DNA from: Acidobacteriota bacterium
GTDB lineage: Bacteria > Acidobacteriota > Blastocatellia > Pyrinomonadales > Pyrinomonadaceae
Reading direction: 5' to 3'
DNA: 64,000 nucleotides
Assembly (NCBI GenBank): GCA_019639115.1
Contig: JAHBSM010000006.1
Location: forward strand, 1-64,000
In this document: piece by piece, positions 36,214 through 45,143 of the stretch
Layout of the letters: each line of letters starts with the position of its first letter
How positions within the stretch are numbered: position 1 is the first letter of the stretch
The notes under the pieces: generated by a model
Seen by the model: the letters and a program-made list of their open reading frames with translations, nothing else
Database searches by the model: none
Told to the model about the DNA's origin: nothing
Translations under genes and position numbers: made by a program

Positions 36214-38823
36214 ATGAGCATTCCGGATCGCGATAAGCTAAAGGATCTATTTGCAAGAGCTATTGATCTACCCGCGTCTGTACGCCGCGAGTTCGTCATC
36301 TCGGCATCGAAGGCCGATCCGACGCTCGCAAACGAGGTTCTGTCATTGATAGAGGCAAGTGAATCGACCCGCAACCTCATCGAAGACAACATCTTCGACC
36401 TTAGGAATGCTGTTCCTCCTATCAGCGCAGATCTGACAGGCAGTCGATTCGGTAATTACCGCATAGTTCGGGAAATCGGATATGGCGGAATGGGTACCGT
36501 CTTCCTGGCGGAACGCGATGACGGCGAATTTAGTCAATTGGTGGCTCTAAAGTTGGTTCGGCAATCAATTGCCGATTCAAGAACAATTGAGAGTTTTCGT
36601 CGTGAACGTCAGATACTGGCAGGTCTCAATCATCCAAACATCGCCGCACTTTATGACGGCGGCATTTCGGCCAAAGGCGAACCATTCATCGCGATGGAAT
36701 TCGTTGACGGTGTGCCGCTCAATATTTACGCCGCCGAGAACGATCTCGGAGTCGAAGAACGTCTCAAGCTTTTTTTGAAGGTCTGCTCTGCCGTCGCATA
36801 CGCACATCGAAATTTGGTCGTGCACAGGGACATTAAGCCGTCTAATATCCTGATCAATGCGGTCGGTGAACCCAAACTGCTGGACTTCGGACTTGCGAAG
36901 GTATTCGAATCCGATATTTCCGAAACACAGACCGCAATGCGAGCCTTCACACCGGGCTATGCCTCTCCGGAACAAATAACCGGGAGGACCATCACGACAG
37001 CCAGCGATATCTATTCGCTCGGCGTCGTACTCTACGAACTGCTGACGGGAACAAAACCGCTAAACCTTGACAATATAGGCTTCGACGAGATCGTAAATAC
37101 GATCTCGACCGGACAGCCGGATCCTCCCAGTATCGCCGCCGAGAGGGCCATGAGGTCTTCATTTGGACGCCTGTTGAGGGGAGATCTCGATAACATAATA
37201 ATGAATGCTCTTCGCAAGGAACCTGAGCGACGATTTCGTTCGGTCGAGGAGTTTGCCAATGATATTGAACGTCACCTCGAAGGCCGGCCGGTAACTGCAC
37301 GCCCAAATACTTTCGGATATCGCGCTAGCAAATTTCTTCTTCGACATAAGATCGGTGTCGCAATGTCGGCACTGGTCCTGATCTCGATAATATCCGGTAT
37401 CACTTTTACCCTCTGGCAGGCTAATGTAGCGAGAAAAGAGCGTGACAGGGCCGAACACAGGTTTCGAGATATTAGGAAACTTTCTAATTCGTTACTTTTT
37501 GAGATTGCGCCAAAGATCGAACGCCTTTCCGGGGCGACTGATGCCCGTGAGGCGGTCGTCACTCGCGCCCTTGAGTACCTGGACTCTTTGGCAGCAGAAA
37601 CTGCTGATGACCCATCGCTACAAGCAGAATTGGCCGCGGCATACGAGAAGGTAGGCGACCTGCAAGGCAATCCTCTCAAACCGAATCTAAGTGACTTTGC
37701 CGGAGCTATCGAGAGCTACATCAAGGCCCGCGATATAATTTTGAAGCAATCTCCGAATCTCGAAAACCGTGCAAAGCTCGCTGCCAACTACCGCGCACTT
37801 GCCTCAATAAGATTTGCACAGAACGAGGTGAAGGAGTCATTGGCCGACTCCGAACGTTCACTCGCCCTTTTCGCAGATCTCATCTTGGAGCATCCCGACG
37901 ACAAGGGCCTCGCTGCCGCTAGAACTGCGACGCTGCTTGATTACGGCCATACGCTGGCAATAAATAATCAATACAGCGTCGGTATCCCCATATATCGCGA
38001 CGCGATAAACGCTGCAGAAAAACTCGATCAAGAGGACCCGGAGATCTTGAGATTATTGGCCCTCGGACGGGCCTATCTGGGAAACGCCCTTTCGTGGGAC
38101 GATCAGCAGCCCGACGCAGAAGCTGAGACCGAGAAGGCGATCAAAATTGTCGAGAAGTTGCTGTTAAAATACCCAAATGATGCCAATGTACGTCAATCCG
38201 CCTGGATAGTCTACTCGATGGCTAGTAGCACGTTCGAAGGCATACAGAACGATATCTCGTTACGTCACGCTCAGGCCAGCTTTAAGGTCGCCGAACGTTC
38301 GGTCGAACTCGATCCTGCGGATACTCAGGCACTACAAAATCTCGCAAAGGCCAAATCACGTCTTGGTAACGTCCTCGTTCTCATGAAACGGAGAGAAGAC
38401 GGGATCGCCCGGATCCGCGAATCACTCACAATGATGACCGGCTTGATCCAACGCGAACCAAGGAACCGAGTCTATCAACGCGACCTAGGCACAATATACA
38501 CAAGGCTTGGCGACGCCGAGAAATCGCGCTCGAACCTCGTCGGAGCTCTTGCGGCCTACAAGGAATCATCGGCAATTTATCGCGACCTCGCCGCAAGCGA
38601 TGAGACCAATACAGTGGCGCACCGCGACTGGGCTCAAGCTGTAAAAAGTGTTGGGATCACAGAGAAAAAGCTCGGCCGATCGGACGATGCCCGGGCCAGC
38701 ATCTCTCTCGCGATCGAGATCTTTGAAAAACTCAGAGCGCGTGGAGCATTGGGCAAATGGGACGAAAAGATCTTCAACGAGATGTATCCACTACTTGCTA
38801 GTATCAATTCGGGCCGGAAATAA
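36214..38823 (+). CDS. Membrane Ser/Thr protein kinase with TPR-like sensor region
   Basis: 869 residues. An N-terminal ~75-residue helical cap (DRDKLKDLFARAIDLPASVRREFV...) is typical of kinases paired with TIGR02999 sigma factors. The kinase domain spans about 80-345: glycine loop IGYGGMGTVF (about 88-97), VALKLV Lys, HRDIKPSN (about 204), LDFGLAK (about 225) and the APE-like ASPEQITG. All catalytic residues are present. One membrane helix at about 379-403 is followed by ~465 residues of TPR-like helices. The helical part should lie outside the cytoplasm and may sense a signal. The protein ends next to the tRNA-Lys terminator. Confidence 0.93.
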   Translation: MSIPDRDKLKDLFARAIDLPASVRREFVISASKADPTLANEVLSLIEASESTRNLIEDNIFDLRNAVPPISADLTGSRFGNYRIVREIGYGGMGTVFLAERDDGEFSQLVALKLVRQSIADSRTIESFRRERQILAGLNHPNIAALYDGGISAKGEPFIAMEFVDGVPLNIYAAENDLGVEERLKLFLKVCSAVAYAHRNLVVHRDIKPSNILINAVGEPKLLDFGLAKVFESDISETQTAMRAFTPGYASPEQITGRTITTASDIYSLGVVLYELLTGTKPLNLDNIGFDEIVNTISTGQPDPPSIAAERAMRSSFGRLLRGDLDNIIMNALRKEPERRFRSVEEFANDIERHLEGRPVTARPNTFGYRASKFLLRHKIGVAMSALVLISIISGITFTLWQANVARKERDRAEHRFRDIRKLSNSLLFEIAPKIERLSGATDAREAVVTRALEYLDSLAAETADDPSLQAELAAAYEKVGDLQGNPLKPNLSDFAGAIESYIKARDIILKQSPNLENRAKLAANYRALASIRFAQNEVKESLADSERSLALFADLILEHPDDKGLAAARTATLLDYGHTLAINNQYSVGIPIYRDAINAAEKLDQEDPEILRLLALGRAYLGNALSWDDQQPDAEAETEKAIKIVEKLLLKYPNDANVRQSAWIVYSMASSTFEGIQNDISLRHAQASFKVAERSVELDPADTQALQNLAKAKSRLGNVLVLMKRREDGIARIRESLTMMTGLIQREPRNRVYQRDLGTIYTRLGDAEKSRSNLVGALAAYKESSAIYRDLAASDETNTVAHRDWAQAVKSVGITEKKLGRSDDARASISLAIEIFEKLRARGALGKWDEKIFNEMYPLLASINSGRK

Positions 38824-38844
38824 AAAAGGCGGCAAATGCCGCCT
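38822..38844 (-). terminator. Terminator of tRNA-Lys, overlapping the kinase stop codon
   Basis: Arms AGGCGGC (38827-38833) and GCCGCCT (38838-38844) followed on the minus strand by a T6 run (38822-38827). The T run includes the last bases of the kinase stop codon TAA (38821-38823), so the convergent kinase gene and tRNA transcript share sequence here. Confidence 0.85.
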
Positions 38845-38853
38845 CTGAAAACA

Positions 38854-38929
38854 TGGTGATCCGAGAAGGACTCGAACCTTCGACCCAATGGTTAAAAGCC
38901 ATTTGCTCTACCGACTGAGCTATCGGACC
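38854..38929 (-). tRNA. tRNA-Lys (anticodon UUU)
   Basis: On the minus strand the acceptor stem is GGTCCGA paired with TCGGATC, then discriminator A and an encoded CCA (38854-38856). The anticodon stem AATGG/CCATT encloses CTTTTAA with TTT. D-loop (AGTCGGTAGA) and T-arm (GAAGG-TTCGAGT-CCTTC) are normal. Confidence 0.97.
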
Positions 38930-38962
38930 ACACGGCCGAACATGCCGGCCGAATTGAGAATT

Positions 38963-39445
38963 TTACAAATTGCAGCCGCCGATGGCAAGTTCCATTCGGA
39001 TATCCGCTCGCGAATACACTGAATTCGGGTCAGTCGGCGTTTCAACGAATCCGTGTTTGCGGTAGAGCGAAAGAGCAGCCTCCAGCGTTCGATGCGATTC
39101 CAGAAAAATGGTCTCGGCTCCTTCGCGACGAGCCATTTCGATACACGCATTCATCAGCAGATCGGCGATCCCGCGGCCCTGGAACTCCGGTGAGACCGCC
39201 ATTTTTGTCAATTCGAAAATGCCGCTCCCGACCGGGATCATCGCAACGGTCCCTACGCCTCGCCCGTCCACGATCGCCAGAAAGATCTGCCCGCCTGGTT
39301 CGATCACCCATTTACGCGGTTCGTCGAGTATCTCACGGTCATGACTCTCGACAGAGAAGAATCGTTCTATCCATTCGTAATTGAGACGAGCGAAGTCTGC
39401 GGCCCACCGGTCGTCGTAATCGACGATCTGCACATCCGAGGTCAT
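38963..39445 (-). CDS. GNAT-family N-acetyltransferase
   Basis: 160 residues. The acetyl-CoA motif is ELTKMAVSPEFQGRGIADLLM (about 79-99), with GAETIFLESHRTLEAALSLYRKHGF after it, the standard GNAT ending. The acceptor is unknown. Its ATG overlaps the purA stop (39442-39445), so it is translated from the same message as purA and glgA. Confidence 0.88.
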   Translation of the reverse strand: MTSDVQIVDYDDRWAADFARLNYEWIERFFSVESHDREILDEPRKWVIEPGGQIFLAIVDGRGVGTVAMIPVGSGIFELTKMAVSPEFQGRGIADLLMNACIEMARREGAETIFLESHRTLEAALSLYRKHGFVETPTDPNSVYSRADIRMELAIGGCNL

Positions 39446-40752
39446 TTGAACCAGCCATCCATCGTCGAGCCCGGCATTATGATCGTTTGATCCCTTTCCG
39501 GCCCCGTTGAGATCAGCCCGATCTCGACCCCGATCTTGTCTGAAAGAAAGCGTACATAGTTCTGCGCATTAGGCGGCAGCTTCTCGAACTCAGTGATGCC
39601 GAGAGTGTCGCTGCGCCAACCGTCGAGGACCTCGTAGATCGGCTCGATCCGACGCAGTTCGCTCGATACTGCTGGGAAGGTATCAATGCGTTCGCCGTCG
39701 ATAAGGTAGCCAACGCAGACCTTGATCTCGTCCATCGCGTCCAGAACATCTAGCTTCGTCAAAGCAACTGAATCGAACCCGTTCAACTCCGCCGCATACT
39801 TGGTCGCAACCGCATCGAACCAACCGCAGCGACGTGGACGCTTGGTCACCGAACCATATTCGTTTCCTCGCTCGCGTATCAGGTTGGCGATCTCCTCTTC
39901 GCTATCGAGCATCTCGGTCGGGAACGGCCCTTCTCCGACGCGTGTCGCGTATGTCCTCACGATGCCCAGCACTCCGGAAATATGATGCGGAGGAATGCCC
40001 GCACCGACCGACGCACCGCCCGCGGTCGGATTCGACGAAGTGACGTAAGGGTACGTGCCATGGTCAACGTCCAGAAGCGTCGCCTGCGCACCTTCTAAAA
40101 GTATCTTTTTGTTAGACTTACGTGCCTCAGCAAGGAAATGTGAGGTCTCGCAAACAAATGGGCGCAGCCTCTCGACAAGCGGCGTGATCTCAGCGAGGAT
40201 CTCGTCGGAGCGCAGCGGCTGCTGGCCAAAAAGCACGATTATCCGATTGGCCTCTTCGAGATTGCGTTCGACCCGCAGTTTGAGCACCTCGGGCGACAGT
40301 GCGTCGGCTACGCGAATGCCGCGGCGGCCGGCTTTGTCCTCGTAAGCGGGCCCAATACCGCGCAACGTTGTGCCGATCTTTTCATTTCCCAGCCTCTCTT
40401 CCGATGTGTGGTCCAGAGCTCGGTGATACGGCATTATCAGATGTGCACGCGACGAAACTTTGAGCCGCCCCGGCGTGACACTTATGCCTTTCTCCTCTAT
40501 CTGGTCTATCTCTTCGAAAAATGCCTTTGGGTCGATCACCATGCCGTTCCCCAGCACGCAGGTCTTGTCCTCGTGTATGATCCCAGACGGCAACAGCCTG
40601 AGAACAAAGGCTTTATCCCCGACATATACACTGTGCCCGGCGTTGTGTCCGCCCTGATATCGTGAGACGACGTCAAAACGATCCGCCAGCAGATCGACCA
40701 CTTTTCCTTTGCCCTCATCGCCCCACTGGGCTCCGATTATTACGATTATCAT
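39442..40752 (-). CDS. purA: Adenylosuccinate synthetase
   Basis: 436 residues. It makes adenylosuccinate from IMP, aspartate and GTP in AMP synthesis. Diagnostic blocks are GAQWGDEGKGK (residues 7-17), GGHNAGHSV, GTTLRGIGPAYEDKAGRRGIRV and GVGIPPHH-like ASVGAGIPPHHI. All catalytic residues are present. Start overlaps the glgA stop by four bases. Confidence 0.96.
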   Translation of the reverse strand: MIIVIIGAQWGDEGKGKVVDLLADRFDVVSRYQGGHNAGHSVYVGDKAFVLRLLPSGIIHEDKTCVLGNGMVIDPKAFFEEIDQIEEKGISVTPGRLKVSSRAHLIMPYHRALDHTSEERLGNEKIGTTLRGIGPAYEDKAGRRGIRVADALSPEVLKLRVERNLEEANRIIVLFGQQPLRSDEILAEITPLVERLRPFVCETSHFLAEARKSNKKILLEGAQATLLDVDHGTYPYVTSSNPTAGGASVGAGIPPHHISGVLGIVRTYATRVGEGPFPTEMLDSEEEIANLIRERGNEYGSVTKRPRRCGWFDAVATKYAAELNGFDSVALTKLDVLDAMDEIKVCVGYLIDGERIDTFPAVSSELRRIEPIYEVLDGWRSDTLGITEFEKLPPNAQNYVRFLSDKIGVEIGLISTGPERDQTIIMPGSTMDGWFK

Positions 40753-42176
40753 CCGTTGTTCAATGTCCGATCATAAAGATCGACGTAGTTTCTCGCTGCG
40801 TTCTCCCACGAATTGTCGATCGCCATACCGTTTCTTTGTATCCTGGACCAAGCTTCCTTGTCCTCATAGGCGAATCGAGCTTCGTAGATCTTTTCCAAGA
40901 GCTTGTCAGCCCTGTATTCACTGAACTTGAAGCCGTTCCCGGTGCCGGTTACCGCATTCCAGTTCTCGACCGTGTCGTCAAGTCCGCCCGTCGCTCGAAC
41001 CACAGGCACGGTCCCGTATCTTAACGAATACATTTGATTCAGGCCGCACGGTTCGAACTTGGACGGCATTAGGAACATATCCGCCCCAGCTTCGATCAGA
41101 TGTGCCAATGACTCATTGTAGCCGATATAGACACCGACTCGCGACGGGGCATGGTCTCGCATCGCCTGAAGAAACTCTTCCGAACCTTTTTCTCCCGAAC
41201 CAAGCGCGATGAAAAATGCTCCGGCCGCCAGAATATCGCCGGCGCCTTTTTTTATGAGTTCCACGCCTTTCTGCGCCGTCAGCCGCGTGACCGACGCAAA
41301 GATCGGCCGGTCAAGCTCGACGGGCAGCGAGAACCGCTCAAGCAGTTCGCGTTTGCAATCGCGTTTACCCGATAGGTCATCTATCGTGAAGTGTGCCGGA
41401 AGCTCAGGATCGGTCGCCGGGTTCCAAACCTCATAATCGACGCCGTTCGTAATGCCGATCAGCCTCGAAGACCTCTGCCGGGTCAACCACTCAAGCCCGT
41501 AACCGAATTCAGCGGTCTGTATCTCATGCGCATACCGCCGGGAGACTGTGGAAAGTGTATCAGATACTTCAAGTCCTGCCTTCATTGCCGAAGCATAACC
41601 ATTGAACGCAAAGGCATTTACGGCGAACCTTGATGTAAATCCAAGTGATGGCAGATCGCCGAGGCCAAATCCGCCCTGGTATGCCATATTGTGTATCGAG
41701 AACACCGTCCTGGTGGCTCGCCAATACGGATCTGACATCCGACGCGATGCCAACTCGACAGCAGCAAATCCACAATGCCAATCATTGAGATGGACAATGT
41801 CCGGAGGCTCGCCGATGCGCTTTATTAGCTCAAGGGCAGCGTGACAAAAGAACCCGAATCTCTCGTGATCCTCCGAGTAACCATAGATGGAATCACGATG
41901 AAACAACGATGGAGCATCTATGAGGAACGTAGGAGAACCATTTGCCTCGCTGTAAAAGGCCTTCGCATGATATGAGCTACCCTTCCAGGTCACCCAGAGA
42001 TCGTCGATCGCAAGTTCCCAGAGGTATTCGCCCTTTGTCTGCCAGTAACAAGGCGTGATGAGGACGACGTCATGACCGATCTGCTTGAGTGCTTTCGGCA
42101 GAGCTCCCGCAACATCCCCCAAACCGCCGGTTTTGGAGTAAGGGACGGCTTCGGCTGAGATGATCGCGATCCGCAT
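40749..42176 (-). CDS. glgA: Glycogen synthase (GT5, ADP-glucose type)
   Basis: 475 residues, full length. Transfers glucose from ADP-glucose to glycogen. The ADP-glucose site KTGGLGDVAGALPKAL is at residues 15-30; HLNDWHCGFAAVEL and the C-terminal EPCGLNQMYSLRYGTVPVVRATGGL complete the GT-B fold. It is followed by purA and an acetyltransferase through ATGA overlaps. A hairpin with U-rich tail upstream separates it from rho. Confidence 0.95.
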   Translation of the reverse strand: MRIAIISAEAVPYSKTGGLGDVAGALPKALKQIGHDVVLITPCYWQTKGEYLWELAIDDLWVTWKGSSYHAKAFYSEANGSPTFLIDAPSLFHRDSIYGYSEDHERFGFFCHAALELIKRIGEPPDIVHLNDWHCGFAAVELASRRMSDPYWRATRTVFSIHNMAYQGGFGLGDLPSLGFTSRFAVNAFAFNGYASAMKAGLEVSDTLSTVSRRYAHEIQTAEFGYGLEWLTRQRSSRLIGITNGVDYEVWNPATDPELPAHFTIDDLSGKRDCKRELLERFSLPVELDRPIFASVTRLTAQKGVELIKKGAGDILAAGAFFIALGSGEKGSEEFLQAMRDHAPSRVGVYIGYNESLAHLIEAGADMFLMPSKFEPCGLNQMYSLRYGTVPVVRATGGLDDTVENWNAVTGTGNGFKFSEYRADKLLEKIYEARFAYEDKEAWSRIQRNGMAIDNSWENAARNYVDLYDRTLNNG

Positions 42177-42218
42177 AAATAAAATGCCGGAGGCCGAATG
42201 CCCAAAGGCAGGCCGGTC
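42177..42218 (-). terminator. Possible terminator after rho
   Basis: An imperfect stem (CCGG...TGCC TTTG GGCA...CCGG) with the run ATTTTATTT on the minus strand, just before the glgA start at 42176. The stem has bulges, so this is tentative. Confidence 0.4.
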
Positions 42219-42277
42219 ATCCCGATCTCGCCTCCACCGAAGCTGCCGGCTACTGAATAATCGTGATTTGCCGCTAT

Positions 42278-43732
42278 CTAGCTTTGCATAGAGGCCAGAA
42301 ACTCAGTGTTGGTTTTGGTCTTGCCGAGCCGTTCCAGGACGACCTCCATCTGTTCGACCGGCGACAGCGGGTTCAGAACGCGTCGCATGACCCAGACCCG
42401 ATTGAGATCCTCTTTCTCGATCAGAAGTTCCTCTTTTCGCGTACCTGAACGCTGAAGATCTATCGCCGGGAAGAGGCGTTTATCGCTAAGTCGGCGATCA
42501 AGATGGATCTCAGAGTTGCCGGTTCCCTTGAACTCCTCGAAGATGACGTCGTCCATACGCGAACCGGTATCGATCAGAGCCGTCGCGATGATCGTGAGGC
42601 TTCCGCCTTCTTCTATATTGCGAGCGGCACCGAAGAATCGTTTCGGCCGCTGCAGAGCGTTTGAGTCGATACCGCCCGACAGGATCTTTCCCGACGGCGG
42701 GACCACTGCGTTATGTGCTCGAGCCAGTCGCGTGATCGAATCGAGCAAAATGACAACGTCACGTTTATGTTCGACAAGGCGTTTCGCTTTTTCGATGACC
42801 ATATCGGCAACCTGGACGTGGCGCGTAGGCGGTTCGTCGAACGTGGACGATATCACCTCGCCGCGTACGGAACGCTGCATATCCGTGACCTCTTCGGGGC
42901 GCTCATCGATAAGCAGGACGATAAGCGTGACCTCCGGGTGGTTCTCGGTTATGGAATTCGCGATCGTTTGCAACAGCATCGTCTTGCCGGTCCTCGGCGG
43001 AGCGACGATAAGTGCGCGTTGGCCTTTGCCGATAGGTGTGACGAGATCAATCACTCTCGCTGCGAGATTGTCGGTCGTGGTCTCCATCTTCAGCTGCTCA
43101 TCCGGATAGAGCGGCGTCAGATTGTCGAAGAATACCTTTTCGCGAGCCTGCTCAGGCGCTTCGAAATTGATCGCCTCGACCTTGATGAGAGCAAAATAGC
43201 GTTCGCCTTCCTTAGGCGGCCGTATCTGTCCCGAAACGGTGTCACCGGTCCTCAGGTCGAATTTGCGGATCTGCGACGGGCTAACATAGATATCGTCCGG
43301 GCCCGGCAAGTAGTTGTATTCAGGGGCTCGAAGGAATCCAAATCCGTCAGGCAGCGTCTCGAGGACGCCTTCGCTGAATATTAGGCCGCTTTTCTCCGTC
43401 TGTGCCGCGAGAACCTTGAAAATAAGCTCCTGCTTGCGGAGTCCGGTCGCACCCTCCACACCCATTTCTTTAGCGATGTGAGTGAGTTCGCTGATGGACA
43501 TGTCCTTCAGTCCGGCCAGGTCGAGCTTTGCGTCATCCTGTCGGCCGTTCTTTGACGGCCTTTCGGCAGGCGGCGGGGCCGGTTCGTCGGCGTTCATCCC
43601 GGTATCGGCGATCTCGGTGTCGGCGATCTCGGTTTCCGGATCGGTCTCGCCATTCTCTTGTTCTTCGAATTCAGCGTCGTCCGTTATCCGGACCGCACGC
43701 GGTTTACGTGTCGTTGTGCTCTTGGTTGGCAT
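42278..43732 (-). CDS. rho: Transcription termination factor Rho
   Basis: 484 residues, longer than the usual ~420 because of an acidic N-terminal extension (about residues 1-70: [23 protein letters not shown]). The core has the Rho N-terminal domain ([11 protein letters not shown]), the RNA-binding primary site ([29 protein letters not shown]), Walker [11 protein letters not shown] (about 247-256) and the Q-loop motif ERPEEVTDM, plus R-loop [13 protein letters not shown]. Cytoplasmic hexameric helicase. The 240-base upstream region may hold a leader (see 43796-43814). Confidence 0.96.
   Translation of the reverse strand: MPTKSTTTRKPRAVRITDDAEFEEQENGETDPETEIADTEIADTGMNADEPAPPPAERPSKNGRQDDAKLDLAGLKDMSISELTHIAKEMGVEGATGLRKQELIFKVLAAQTEKSGLIFSEGVLETLPDGFGFLRAPEYNYLPGPDDIYVSPSQIRKFDLRTGDTVSGQIRPPKEGERYFALIKVEAINFEAPEQAREKVFFDNLTPLYPDEQLKMETTTDNLAARVIDLVTPIGKGQRALIVAPPRTGKTMLLQTIANSITENHPEVTLIVLLIDERPEEVTDMQRSVRGEVISSTFDEPPTRHVQVADMVIEKAKRLVEHKRDVVILLDSITRLARAHNAVVPPSGKILSGGIDSNALQRPKRFFGAARNIEEGGSLTIIATALIDTGSRMDDVIFEEFKGTGNSEIHLDRRLSDKRLFPAIDLQRSGTRKEELLIEKEDLNRVWVMRRVLNPLSPVEQMEVVLERLGKTKTNTEFLASMQS
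43601..43630. repeat. Tandem 15-base repeat inside rho
   Basis: Two copies of a 15-base unit (43601-43615 and 43616-43630) differing at one base. They encode repeated Glu-Ile-Ala-Asp-Thr in the acidic N-terminal extension of Rho. Confidence 0.75.
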
Positions 43733-43795
43733 TTCTAGATGGTGGATGAGAAATTCATCGATAAGTCAGTGTCGTGCGCGGTTCTTACATTTTTG

Positions 43796-43814
43796 AACGG
43801 GAATCGCTCCCGTT
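43796..43814. promoter_or_regulatory. Hairpin in the rho upstream region
   Basis: Perfect 7-base arms (AACGGGA/TCCCGTT) around a five-base loop, about 64 bases before the rho start. It has no U tract on either side, so it is not a simple terminator; it could be a leader structure involved in rho autoregulation. The rest of the 43733-43973 gap shows no other clear signal. Confidence 0.35.
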
Positions 43815-43973
43815 AAGATTGGCCACAATAAATCAAGTGGAGAAGACCGTATGGAATCAGTGTAGTAAAACAGACGAAACTACCAATGAGGAAGTTTCAG
43901 ACCCTGAGTTTTAGGGATATTTGAAAACTAAAACATTTCCGCAAAGAAATCAACCCAAAACTGCGCATTTATC

Positions 43974-44564
43974 TTATATTTTTTCTCTTGCGCCAACCGC
44001 GGCCGCTATCCGTGTAAGCACTTCGTCTCGGCCTTTTCCGTTCTGCGACGAATAGGCGATCACCTCCGATCCGCCAAGAGCACCGCTCGCGGCTGAAGCC
44101 GATCTGGATATGGCATTATTTGAAAGCTTGTCGGATTTGGTCGCAACTACAATGAATGGCTTTTCGTGATAAATGAGCCAATCGTTCAACTGCTTATCCA
44201 GCTCCGTCGGTTCGTGCCTTATGTCCACAAGCTGAACCGCCAATGCGAGTTCTCGTCGGCGAAGCAAGTAATCCTCAGCCATTTTTCCCCAATCGGCTCG
44301 CATGGCTTTTGATACCTTTGCGTAGCCGTAGCCGGGCAGATCGACAAAATAGAACGAACGGTTTATCAGAAAAAAGTTTATACACTGGGTGCGGCCCGGC
44401 GTATTTGAGGTTCTCGCCAGGCCTTTTCTCAACAGCAGCGAATTTATAAGCGACGATTTGCCTACATTCGAGCGCCCCAGGAACGCCACCTCCGGGAGTC
44501 CGTCTTCGAGCCAATGGCTGCGATCGAACGCACTACGGACGAACTCGGCCGATGTGATCTTCAT
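43974..44564 (-). CDS. engB: Ribosome biogenesis GTP-binding protein YihA/YsxC
   Basis: 196 residues, standard length. GTPase needed for large-subunit assembly. P-loop GRSNVGKSSLINSLL (30-44), G2/G3 TPGRTQCINFFLIN and DLPGYGYAKV, and the guanine-specificity motif TKSDKL. Starts 18 bases after the 146-residue gene on the same strand. Confidence 0.95.
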   Translation of the reverse strand: MKITSAEFVRSAFDRSHWLEDGLPEVAFLGRSNVGKSSLINSLLLRKGLARTSNTPGRTQCINFFLINRSFYFVDLPGYGYAKVSKAMRADWGKMAEDYLLRRRELALAVQLVDIRHEPTELDKQLNDWLIYHEKPFIVVATKSDKLSNNAISRSASAASGALGGSEVIAYSSQNGKGRDEVLTRIAAAVGAREKI

Positions 44565-44582
44565 CCGGAATGTTCCCCGAGG

Positions 44583-45023
44583 TTACCCGCCGGCCTGTCG
44601 TGCTGCCCGAGCCTCCATCCAGCGTTTCATCTGTTCGCGACGTGCGGCCAGCGTCTCCAGGCCGTTTGGCTGGCGGAGCAACAGGCTTTCGAGATGTTTG
44701 AACATATTGGGATTCCCCATCATCTCTCGGAGTTCGTCGAGATAGGGATGTATTTTTGAAAGAACTACCCAGGCCTCGCCCGCAGAAGCCATGAACATCT
44801 CTTCGTCGATGGCACCGAGATTGACCATGCTGGCCGCCATGTCCCAATAGCTTGAGACCATGCGGTACTTGGCGCTGGTAGATTCGTCGATCATCGTGTT
44901 CAGGATGTCAGTCGCACTCTCGGGGAAAAAGGATATGAACCATGCTCTCGCCTCGCGCATCTTGTCCTCGCGGCGGAGTTCATACAATTTGAGTATCAGG
45001 TCGGCAGAAGTTTCTTTGCTCAT
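44583..45023 (-). CDS. Uncharacterised 146-residue helical protein
   Basis: I do not recognise a family. The sequence is almost all helical with no signal peptide: an N-terminal LILKLYELRREDKMREARAWF, a central YRMVSSYWDMAASMVNLGAIDEEMFMAS that resembles DUF4760-like proteins, and a basic C-terminal helix RREQMKRWMEARAAR. It lies directly upstream of engB in the same orientation, so a cytoplasmic role is likely. The clean ATG start and normal codon use suggest a real gene. Confidence 0.68.
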   Translation of the reverse strand: MSKETSADLILKLYELRREDKMREARAWFISFFPESATDILNTMIDESTSAKYRMVSSYWDMAASMVNLGAIDEEMFMASAGEAWVVLSKIHPYLDELREMMGNPNMFKHLESLLLRQPNGLETLAARREQMKRWMEARAARQAGG

Positions 45024-45074
45024 AACGAATCGAAATTAGCAGATTCGACCGAGATAGAAAAGTCATCCCGGCGC

Positions 45075-45125
45075 AAAAGCCCGGCCAATGTCTGATCCCG
45101 CCCGCGGGCATGAGACATTGGCCGG
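45075..45125 (-). terminator. Terminator of the 833-residue gene
   Basis: Perfect 13-base inverted repeat (CCGGCCAATGTCT / AGACATTGGCCGG, 45081-45093 and 45113-45125). On the minus strand it leads into GGGCTTTTG. Confidence 0.8.
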
Positions 45126-45143
45126 TATCTCAATGACAGTCGC

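Noticed and set aside
43796..43814. Terminator upstream of rho.
   Set aside because: The hairpin lacks a U tract on either strand.
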